This document shows positions 1 to 5,744 of a stretch of DNA of 23,580 nucleotides, piece by piece. A program made the translations under genes and the position numbers. A model generated the notes under the pieces. The model saw only the letters and a program-made list of their open reading frames with translations, was not told the origin of the DNA and did not search any database. This stretch comes from Actinomycetota bacterium (GTDB taxonomy: Bacteria > Actinomycetota > Humimicrobiia > Humimicrobiales > Humimicrobiaceae): positions 1 to 23,580 of the forward strand of contig JADHVN010000007.1 of assembly GCA_016783995.1 (NCBI GenBank). The letters run 5' to 3'. How positions within the stretch are numbered: the first letter of the stretch is position 1; every line of letters starts with the position of its first letter.

Positions 1-37
1 TATAAGTTGCTGGATCATTTCTTTCTGTATTCTTCAT
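1..37 (-). CDS. Possible 5' end of an unidentified gene cut by the window edge
   Basis: Reading the minus strand from an ATG at 37 gives twelve open codons (MKNTERNDPATY) before the window ends. The composition looks like a real N-terminus, but twelve codons are too few to assign a family. There is no Shine-Dalgarno site upstream. A TATTAT element ends about 12 bases before the ATG, which would leave a very short leader. The DUF4143 ATPase gene ends at 189 on the same strand, so this could be the next gene downstream of it. It may equally be chance. Confidence 0.25.
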   Translation of the reverse strand, partial: MKNTERNDPATY

Positions 38-188
38 AAGCTAATTGCAATAATAACTTATTTAAATTCAACCATAAAAAACATATTTTGTTGATTTTTT
101 TTAATTTGAGTATTCCAAACCATTCAATCGAATGTAGACTTTGCTAAACAATTATATCCACAATAAAATCTCAGGTAATTATTGGTCT

Positions 189-1316
189 TTAGGTCAGAAA
201 ATCCAGGTAATTATCCCTGTTTACTGTAAAGAATTGAGATTTTGGGTAAGACTGAATGAAATCTTTAGGAGCTCTGGTATCTTTTTTTGTGTATTTACAT
301 TCAAAGGCATACAATTTTCCTTCCCGTTCTTCTATCAGATCAATTTCTTTTTTATCATAAGTACGCCAGAAAAATCTATTAGAAGCTATTTGTTTATAAC
401 TCAGATACTTAATTCTTTCAGAAATAAAAAAATTTTCCCAGAGCTGGCCTGTATCATCTCTTAAGACGAGCCGGTTATAATTAGAAATCAAAGAGTTTCG
501 TATTCCATTGTCCCAAAAATAATAACGGGGACTTTTTGTATATTCCTTTCTTAAGTTTCTGCTGAATCCCTGGTGGGAAAATAAAACATAGCTTTTTTCC
601 AGCAGCTCCAGATATCTCATTACAGTTTTTTTGTTTACATTTAAATTCGAAGCAAGTTCTGAATATGAGATATCTTTACCTATCTGGAAAGCAATTTGCC
701 TCAGGAGGTTAAAAATAAACAGACTGTCCTTAAGATTATCTAGCTCTAGTATATCTTTTAACAGATAGCCATCACGGATAGATTCAAGCTCATTCTTTTT
801 TTGTTCAATTGTTTCCGAAGTATATACTTGAGGATAAAATCCAAAAATTAACTGTTCTTCCAAGGCTTCTTTTTGTCCTAAATAATCATCTGCAACAATT
901 TCAAGTAAAGATAAGGGGTAAAGATAATAGTACCGGCTCCTGCCCACCAGTGGGTCCCCAATCTTATTTCTGAGATTAAAGCTGGAAGACCCACTTACCA
1001 GAATTGAAACCTCCGGTATAGTATCTACAATCAATTTAAGGTTTATTCCTATTTTGGGAATTTTTTGAGCTTCATCAATAAATAAATATTTGTTTTTTCC
1101 GATAAATCTTTTTAAGATAGAAGTACGCTGGCTTGATAAAATTTCAGCAACATCCAGATTTTCCCCATGTACCATTAATATATCATCCGTGCCAATCTTT
1201 TCTTTTATCAGGTTCATGAGTATGGTTTTACCCGATCTGCGGGGGCCAAAAATTCCTATTACTTTAGAAGGTCTTAAACTATCTATTATCTGTATTGTTG
1301 TAAATCTGGGTATCAT
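189..1316 (-). CDS. AAA ATPase with C-terminal DUF4143 nuclease-like domain
   Basis: This 375-residue protein belongs to the large family of bacterial and archaeal ATPases with a DUF4143 tail. Residues 24-31 (GPRRSGKT) form the Walker A loop and 77-84 (YLFIDEAQ) the Walker B. A sensor-like VSGSSS lies at about 107-112, followed by the family LVGRSR/YPLS stretch at 123-136. Residues about 195-245 look like a winged helix. The tail carries a degenerate PD-(D/E)XK pattern (EIDLIEE, then AFECKY). Length is normal for the family and the ORF looks intact. The cellular role of this family is poorly known; members are often scattered near mobile elements, which fits the IS remnant next door. The ATG start at 1316 lies about 3 bases from the predicted transcription start, so the mRNA may be essentially leaderless. 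Family assignment is firm; function is unknown. Confidence 0.85.
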   Translation of the reverse strand: MIPRFTTIQIIDSLRPSKVIGIFGPRRSGKTILMNLIKEKIGTDDILMVHGENLDVAEILSSQRTSILKRFIGKNKYLFIDEAQKIPKIGINLKLIVDTIPEVSILVSGSSSFNLRNKIGDPLVGRSRYYYLYPLSLLEIVADDYLGQKEALEEQLIFGFYPQVYTSETIEQKKNELESIRDGYLLKDILELDNLKDSLFIFNLLRQIAFQIGKDISYSELASNLNVNKKTVMRYLELLEKSYVLFSHQGFSRNLRKEYTKSPRYYFWDNGIRNSLISNYNRLVLRDDTGQLWENFFISERIKYLSYKQIASNRFFWRTYDKKEIDLIEEREGKLYAFECKYTKKDTRAPKDFIQSYPKSQFFTVNRDNYLDFLT

Positions 1317-1325
1317 AGTATCTGT

Positions 1326-1354
1326 ATTATATATAAAATGGCTAGTATTGTCAA
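1326..1354 (-). promoter_or_regulatory. Consensus sigma-70 type promoter for the AAA ATPase
   Basis: On the minus strand a perfect TTGACA (1349-1354) is followed after exactly 17 bases by a perfect TATAAT (1326-1331). The expected transcription start is near 1319, and the start codon begins at 1316. The leader would be about 3 bases, with no room for a ribosome binding site. The match is seen directly; activity is inferred. Confidence 0.75.
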
Positions 1355-1383
1355 TTTAAATCATCCTAATGTCATTTAAAAAT

Positions 1384-1429
1384 TAAAAGTGCACACTTAT
1401 TATAGGATTTAAAGTTTAAAAGCGCACAC
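1384..1429 (+). repeat. Pair of subterminal direct repeats, likely transposase binding sites
   Basis: TAAAAGTGCACAC (1384-1396) recurs as TAAAAGCGCACAC (1417-1429), 12 of 13 bases identical. Both copies are followed within a few bases by TATAG. The start-to-start distance is 33 bases, about three helical turns, so a bound protein would meet both copies on the same face of the DNA. The position just upstream of a transposase start suggests transposase binding sites at the IS end. Confidence 0.55.
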
Positions 1430-1471
1430 CCCTATAGCTATAATCTAAAGCAAAAAAGAAAGGATTAGGTT

Positions 1472-1618
1472 ATGGCTCATCTTCACAAAAGATTTAAAGA
1501 CTCCCAGGTTAAGGCTCTGCTGGAAAGATATGGAAAGCGGGAAATTGAAAGAAAATATATTGAACAAATACTTGGTATCAAAAGAAGAAGACCCAGATAC
1601 TTTTACCATAAAATATAA
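1472..1618 (+). pseudogene. Transposase N-terminal fragment (helix-turn-helix part)
   Basis: This is a 48-codon ORF starting ATG and preceded by AAAGGA at about 1458-1463. The product begins MAHLHKRF and continues with a charged helix and an IEQILGIKRRR segment. This resembles the N-terminal helix-turn-helix region of integrase-core (DDE) transposases found in many uncultured anaerobes. The DDE catalytic domain is missing, so the protein cannot transpose anything. Likeness to the family fades after about residue 40, near the junction. The TAA stop is immediately followed, in the same frame, by codons of an ABC ATPase. The transposase reading comes from recalled family patterns and not from a search. 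Confidence 0.55.
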
Positions 1619-2014
1619 AAGGATTTTGCATTGGTAGAAAGGTACAGTGTTTACAAGAATGTGATGATACCTCTGACGTACTCAAAAAAGCAAATCAAAT
1701 CAAAAAGGGATAAAATTGAAAAGGTACTTTCCCAATTGGGAATTCTGGAAAAGAAAAAGGCTATGGCATTAAATCTTTCAATGGGGCAGCGCCAGAGAGC
1801 AGCAATTGCCAGGGCTATTGTAAACGATCCTGATATAATCCTCGCTGATGAGCCGACCGGTTCTCTTGACAGTGACACCGGCGGGGAAGTAATGGATATA
1901 TTCAAGAAATTAAATGAGGATGGCAAGACAATTATTATTGTCACACATGATATGAATGTAGCATCTTACTGCCATAAGATAGTAAGAATTAAAGATGGTA
2001 AAGTCGATAAGTAG
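1619..2014 (+). pseudogene. ABC transporter ATPase, 5'-truncated (LolD/MacB type)
   Basis: Only the last ~130 residues of an export-type ABC ATPase remain. Family likeness begins right after the upstream TAA with DFALVERYSVYKNV, the segment that normally follows the Q-loop. The Q-loop glutamine itself and the Walker A are absent. The signature (LSMGQRQR), Walker B (IILADEPT), D-loop (GSLDSD) and switch histidine (IIVTHD) are intact. A TTG at 1631 with AAGGA at 1619-1623 could start translation, but the product could not bind ATP normally. No permease gene follows; the next 322 bases are non-coding. LolD/MacB-type ATPases usually serve lipoprotein or peptide export or lantibiotic resistance. 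The truncation point coincides with the IS remnant, so an IS-linked deletion is the simplest explanation. Confidence 0.75.
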
Positions 2015-2336
2015 CCTGCAAATCCCGGGACAGGAAAGCTCTTACAAAATTACTGACAAATAACTACCCAATTAATATATTAATTCCTCTACTATAACCT
2101 GTGCGATACCATTTATAAGAAATTGCTTTTTTATCTTACAAGTAAAAAGCATATATAAAAACCACAATCACACTACAATCTGAAATTACAAGTATTAAAA
2201 ATAAAAAATCTAGGGAAAGTTAGCAGGCAGTAGAATTGCAGAAGCAAATATATCAATTATAGATTGACAGCAAGAGAGATTGTGATAAACTTTAAAATGT
2301 AAAATTTTTATATATAAGTTATTTAAGGAATAACCT
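2015..2336. other. Non-coding stretch of 322 bases
   Basis: No convincing ORF, RNA gene or strong terminator is visible between the broken ABC gene and the toxin-antitoxin pair. The stretch is very AT-rich. Its right end carries a promoter and the ribosome binding site for the antitoxin gene. No permease remnant of the ABC transporter could be recognised. Confidence 0.5.
2264..2291 (+). promoter_or_regulatory. Promoter of the AbiE pair
   Basis: TTGACA at 2264-2269 is followed after 16 bases by TAAACT at 2286-2291 (4 of 6 consensus bases). Transcription would start near 2298, giving a leader of about 39 bases that includes the AAGGAA ribosome binding site at 2324-2329. AbiEi proteins usually repress their own promoter by binding inverted repeats there; I see no clear inverted repeat. 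Confidence 0.5.
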
Positions 2337-3137
2337 ATGGTAACTAATAATACATCCAGGTTTTTAGGACCTGTAGAGACTAATATTGTATCTCGCTTAA
2401 CATATGAAAAAAAATCTATTGTTACGGCAAAAGATCTTGACCTGTTATTTAATCTATCTGCTGATGATAGGAAACAGGTAGTTTTTCGCCTTAAAAGGAA
2501 AAAAATATTATCACCGATAAAACCAGGAGTATATTTGTTTTCACCACTTGAGGCAGGTCCCCAGGGAACAGGGGTAGATGAGTTTCTTATCCCGCCGCTT
2601 TTTTTTCCGAAAAAAAACTACTATATCGGCTACTCAACCATGTTTAACTATTACGGTTTTACCGAACAAATTTTTCAGACTGTTTATGTCTTAAACACAT
2701 CTATTAGGACAGAAAAGCTAATCTGCGGAATATCTTATAAGTTTATAAAAATTGGTAAAAACCGTATGTATGGGATAAAAACAATAAAAGTAAAGGACAC
2801 AGATGTAAACATCTGCACAAAAGAAAGAACTCTTGTTGACATTATTTATTTTAATAAACCTGTTGGTGGTGCTTCAGTTGCTGCTGATATATTAAGAGAA
2901 ATTGTAAAAAATAATGAATGTAATATTAAAAAGCTCATTGAATATACGGCTCTCTTTCCAAATATTACAACCAGAAAACGCATTGGAGTAATCCTTGAAG
3001 ACCTGAGAATCTCTGACAATGATTTAAAGCCACTTATTATAAGTGTTCAAAAAACAGCAATCAGCTCGCTTAGCGCATCTCACAAAGGTACACTAAACAA
3101 AAAATGGAGAGTAATTGTCAATGATTCACAAAAATAA
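2337..3137 (+). CDS. abiEi: AbiEi-type antitoxin, transcriptional regulator
   Basis: This 266-residue protein is the first gene of an AbiE type IV toxin-antitoxin pair. In this family an N-terminal winged helix binds DNA and represses the operon, and the C-terminal part counters the toxin without a stable complex. Here residues about 15-65 form the winged helix, ending in the wing (KKILSPIKPGVYLF). A core segment with YYIGYSTMFNYYGF follows, and a TKERTLVDII stretch near 161-170 is typical of AbiEi. The start ATG has AAGGAA 7 bases upstream. The gene overlaps the toxin gene by 23 bases, so the two are translationally coupled. AbiE systems were first described as phage abortive-infection modules. 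Assignment rests on motifs and on the partner gene. Confidence 0.82.
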   Translation: MVTNNTSRFLGPVETNIVSRLTYEKKSIVTAKDLDLLFNLSADDRKQVVFRLKRKKILSPIKPGVYLFSPLEAGPQGTGVDEFLIPPLFFPKKNYYIGYSTMFNYYGFTEQIFQTVYVLNTSIRTEKLICGISYKFIKIGKNRMYGIKTIKVKDTDVNICTKERTLVDIIYFNKPVGGASVAADILREIVKNNECNIKKLIEYTALFPNITTRKRIGVILEDLRISDNDLKPLIISVQKTAISSLSASHKGTLNKKWRVIVNDSQK

Positions 3138-3999
3138 AGATGAGTTTATTAAATCTTTGGAGAGAGCATCAAGAATAAAAGGGTTTTTACTGCCTCTGCT
3201 TGAAAAGGATTACTATTTAACTCTAATTCTTTCCCGGGCACATGAACTATCTAAAGATCTTATTTTTAAAGGCGGAACTTGTCTTAGCAAGGTCTATTAC
3301 AGCTATTACCGTTTGAGTGAAGACCTTGATTTCAGCATGATGCTTCCTCAACATGAAGTAACTCGCGGACAGCGTCGCAAATGTATTCAACCTGTAAAGG
3401 ATAGAATTGAGAAATTTGCCGGGCAATTTGGGATGAGCATAGATAGCCATGGTAATCCTGGACGGAATGAATCTAAACAATATATATATTATTTTGTTTA
3501 TAGGTCAGTCTTGCGGCCATTTAAGGCAAGGATTAAATTTGAAATCGGTTTAAGATTTAATCCGCTTGACCTAGTAGAAAAACACCAGGTTCAACATTTC
3601 TTCCTGCATCCTTTTACAGGCGAACCACTTTTTGATGGAGGCAAACTCAATTGCCTATCTTTAAATGAATTAGTATCTGAGAAATTGCGTGCAGCCGCTA
3701 TTCGCAAAACTATAGCACCACGTGATTTCTATGACCTTGATTTTATTCTACGCAATGATTTTGATTTTACAAACAAAGAAGTCATAGCACTTTTTAAGAA
3801 AAAACTTGAAGAGGATGGAGCAGATACGGATTTAGGAAAGTATCGGATTAACCTTGGCCGGTCTGATGAAGAAATAAAAAATATGCACCCATGTATTGAG
3901 GCCGAGCTACTAGATGTATTAACGCCTGATGAACGGAAGAATTTTGATTTAAATGTTGCGCTTAAACGGATCAATAAAGCAATGGAGAATGTAACATAA
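3115..3999 (+). CDS. abiEii: AbiEii-type nucleotidyltransferase toxin
   Basis: This is the toxin half of the AbiE pair, a 294-residue protein of the nucleotidyl transferase AbiEii/AbiGii family. Residues 53-55 (GGT), then 14 residues, then D70-L-D72 form the nucleotidyltransferase metal-binding signature, in the context FKGGTCLSKVYY...SEDLDF. A second conserved block near 190-208 has KLRAAAIRK and RDFYDL. All expected catalytic positions are present, so the toxin should be active. Relatives transfer nucleotides to cellular targets such as tRNA; the target here is not known. The chosen start is TTG at 3115, 5 bases after GGAG (3106-3109). ATG at 3121, two codons later and 11 bases from the same GGAG, is nearly as good. 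Both overlap the antitoxin gene. Confidence 0.85.
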   Translation: MSMIHKNKDEFIKSLERASRIKGFLLPLLEKDYYLTLILSRAHELSKDLIFKGGTCLSKVYYSYYRLSEDLDFSMMLPQHEVTRGQRRKCIQPVKDRIEKFAGQFGMSIDSHGNPGRNESKQYIYYFVYRSVLRPFKARIKFEIGLRFNPLDLVEKHQVQHFFLHPFTGEPLFDGGKLNCLSLNELVSEKLRAAAIRKTIAPRDFYDLDFILRNDFDFTNKEVIALFKKKLEEDGADTDLGKYRINLGRSDEEIKNMHPCIEAELLDVLTPDERKNFDLNVALKRINKAMENVT

Positions 4000-4443
4000 T
4001 GATTTCGTGGATTTCTAGACAAAATATGATTATATACCCTTAAAAAGGTTGGTAGAGAAAATATGTTAGATAAGGAAGCTTGTAAGAATCTGGCAAAAGA
4101 ATTAAGAATTAATTTCTGCAATTAAAAATATACCAGATGATGAGATAAAGGCTGATCTAACGAGATTTTTGCCACTTTCTCATAGAGAAATAGTTAAAAG
4201 GATAAAAATTCTTACAATAAAAAAATTAGAAGAGGAAAATTATTTATAAGTTTGAAGTTGAAGCAAGTATTTAAAATCTTATAAATTATTTGAAGCTATT
4301 CTATAATTATCATATTATTGTTAAAATAAAGCGGTAGAAAATTTTCCATTAGATTGGGTTATATTAGAGCAGTTTTAGATTATCTATTATAAAAATATAG
4401 TATGGTTTAAATAAAATATAAACATATATGGAAGGATTTTATT
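4000..4443. other. Mostly non-coding stretch of 444 bases
   Basis: The stretch between the toxin gene and sppA is AT-rich. It holds one small frameshifted ORF (4063-4249) and, at the right end, the GGAAGGA ribosome binding site of sppA (4430-4436). A sppA promoter must lie here, but none stands out: the best -10 candidates are TATAGT and TATTAT near 4390-4405 without a good -35. No terminator or RNA gene was recognised. Confidence 0.45.
4063..4249 (+). pseudogene. Small frameshifted ORF downstream of the toxin
   Basis: An ATG at 4063 opens twenty codons (MLDKEACKNLAKELRINFCN) ending at TAA 4123-4125. A second frame, open from about 4106 to the TAA at 4247-4249, reads on with 45 protein-like residues from about 4112 (IPDDEIKADL, then RFLPLSHREIVKRIKIL). 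Joining the frames at about 4111 gives a charged, helical protein of about 61 residues. This looks like one gene broken by a single-base shift, or a sequencing error. I do not recognise the family. It could be a third member of the toxin-antitoxin locus or an unrelated relic. Confidence 0.35.
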
Positions 4444-5334
4444 TTGGCAAGGTGGAGTACAGGTAAAATAGTAGGTATTGTTTTTCTTTGCATCTTTGTG
4501 CTGTTTGTATTTTGCGGGGGTTGTTTTTTTATAGGGCTGCTTAGCGGCAGTTTTGGCGGAACCTCATATACTTTGGGCGATTCAGTTTATGAAATCCGCC
4601 TGGAGGGTGTAATTTCTGCAGAAAAATATTCGAGCTTGTTTGGTGGGGTAACAGTTACGCCTGAAGAAATAATAAGTCAGCTGGATGAAGCCGGAAAGAA
4701 TCCAAACGTAAAAGCGATACTGCTTAGAGTCAACAGTCCCGGCGGAAGCCCTGCCGCTTCACAGGAAATATATGAAGAGATTAAAAAAATGGAAAAGCCG
4801 GTTGTAGTTTCAGTTAGCGATACTTGTGCCTCCGGCGCATATTATGTAGCAAGTGCAGCTGACAGGATAATTGCAAACAGGTCTTCTTCAGTTGGAAGCA
4901 TTGGAGTAATAATGCAAATTCCTAATTACGAGGACTTGTATGAAAAATTAGGATTAAAATATACCACTATAAAGCAGGGAAAGTATAAAGATGTAGGAAG
5001 TCCAGACAGACCACTTACCAAAGAAGAAATGAAATTACTTGAAGCCCAGCTTAAGGAGATTTACAGGCAGTTTATCGCGGATGTTGCCGAAGCCAGAAGT
5101 ATGGACATAAGTGAAGTGGAAGAGCTTGCTACAGGATGGGTTTTTTTAGGGACAGAAGCTTTAGAGCTGGGTCTGATTGACGACATTGGGAACTATAAAG
5201 ATGCAATAAATATAGCGGCAGAATTAGGCGGAATTAAAGGTGAACCCAATGTTATAAGACAGAAAATTAGCTATTCCCTTATGGATTTAATTTTAGGTTA
5301 TTATCTTAATTCAGCTATCGGGAAGATATTTTAA
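4444..5334 (+). CDS. sppA: Signal peptide peptidase SppA (S49 family)
   Basis: This membrane-anchored serine protease digests leftover signal peptides and other membrane-embedded fragments outside the membrane. The 296-residue length matches the short, single-domain Gram-positive form. Residues 9-35 are one transmembrane segment. The oxyanion region RVNSPGGSP lies at 95-103. The Ser/Lys dyad is predicted as Ser130 (in CASGAYY) and Lys182 (in GKYKDVGSP). The start is TTG at 4444, set by a strong GGAAGGA 7 bases upstream; an ATG at 4428 is in another frame. The ATPase operon begins 98 bases later behind its own promoter, so sppA is probably a separate unit. Confidence 0.93.
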   Translation: MARWSTGKIVGIVFLCIFVLFVFCGGCFFIGLLSGSFGGTSYTLGDSVYEIRLEGVISAEKYSSLFGGVTVTPEEIISQLDEAGKNPNVKAILLRVNSPGGSPAASQEIYEEIKKMEKPVVVSVSDTCASGAYYVASAADRIIANRSSSVGSIGVIMQIPNYEDLYEKLGLKYTTIKQGKYKDVGSPDRPLTKEEMKLLEAQLKEIYRQFIADVAEARSMDISEVEELATGWVFLGTEALELGLIDDIGNYKDAINIAAELGGIKGEPNVIRQKISYSLMDLILGYYLNSAIGKIF

Positions 5335-5360
5335 TGGGGCTGTTGGAGTACAGACTAAAA

Positions 5361-5392
5361 AGCTGGTTTTATTGACACAGCTGGTTTTGTTG
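5361..5392 (+). repeat. Direct repeat overlapping the ATPase operon promoter
   Basis: AGCTGGTTTTATTG (5361-5374) recurs as AGCTGGTTTTGTTG (5379-5392), 13 of 14 bases identical, start-to-start 18 bases. The first copy runs into the -35 box and the second fills most of the spacer. The position suits an operator, but no protein is known to bind it and a chance duplication cannot be excluded. Confidence 0.5.
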
Positions 5393-5399
5393 TTACAAT
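5372..5399 (+). promoter_or_regulatory. Promoter of the V/A-ATPase operon
   Basis: A perfect TTGACA at 5372-5377 and TACAAT at 5394-5399 (5 of 6 consensus bases) are separated by 16 bases. The predicted transcription start near 5406 leaves a leader of about 27 bases before the first ATG. That leader is all A and T after its first few bases and has no Shine-Dalgarno site. Confidence 0.65.
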
Positions 5400-5432
5400 A
5401 CTACAGGTTTTTAAATAATATTTTTTTAAAAA

Positions 5433-5744
5433 ATGATTGATAACATCATTAATCAAATAAAAGAAACTGAGAAGAAAGCAAAAGAGATTGCAGCCTCATC
5501 CAAAAAGGAATCTACAGGGATTATTGAGGAAGCATACAGGGAAGCAGCAAAAATCCTAAAAGAAGCCGAAAAAGAAGTAAAGGTTATGTACATAGAAGCT
5601 GAAAATAAGGCAAAACGTGATGCAGGCAAAGAAGCTGCAAGGCTGGAGAAAGATTTTGACAGGAGGCTGGCAGAAATAAAGGATATTTCTAAAGCTAACC
5701 AGGAAAAAGCTATTGAAAAAATTATTCAGAGGATTGTAGGTTAA
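5433..5744 (+). CDS. V/A-type ATPase subunit H (peripheral stalk, G-like)
   Basis: This 103-residue protein is almost all charged coiled coil, rich in Ala, Glu and Lys with regular right-handed type spacing. That matches the subunit H/G peripheral stalk of archaeal-type ATPases (NtpF in Enterococcus). It pairs with subunit E to hold the A3B3 head still while the rotor turns. It is the first gene of the operon, as in E. hirae. No ribosome binding site is visible before the ATG, although most later genes of the operon have good ones. The stop overlaps the next start (TAATG), which implies coupled translation with subunit I. Confidence 0.88.
   Translation: MIDNIINQIKETEKKAKEIAASSKKESTGIIEEAYREAAKILKEAEKEVKVMYIEAENKAKRDAGKEAARLEKDFDRRLAEIKDISKANQEKAIEKIIQRIVG

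Larger units (their letters stand above)
1370..1618 (+). mobile_element. Remnant of an insertion sequence: left end plus truncated transposase
   Basis: The segment holds two subterminal repeats and the N-terminal piece of a transposase, then stops at a junction with an ABC transporter gene. A plausible outer end is TGTCATTT at 1370, because many IS481/IS1202-like elements start with TGT, but no matching right end or target duplication is visible. The right part of the element has been lost, most likely by a deletion that also removed the front of the ABC gene. The family is suggested by the transposase start only. The left end lies about 16 bases from the -35 box of the ATPase promoter. Confidence 0.5.

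Noticed and set aside
121..134. CATTCAATCGAATG inverted repeat as a terminator for the ATPase gene
   Set aside because: The stem is 5 bp and AT-rich, and the A/T run follows too far away to call it.
172..215. CAGGTAATTAT occurring twice around the ATPase stop codon
   Set aside because: Eleven bases in AT-rich DNA with no further extension. Probably chance, with no sign of a duplication of the gene end.
141..464. A 107-codon plus-strand ORF
   Set aside because: It lies opposite the C-terminal part of the DUF4143 ATPase, is rich in Phe and Ile as expected for an antisense frame, and has no family pattern.
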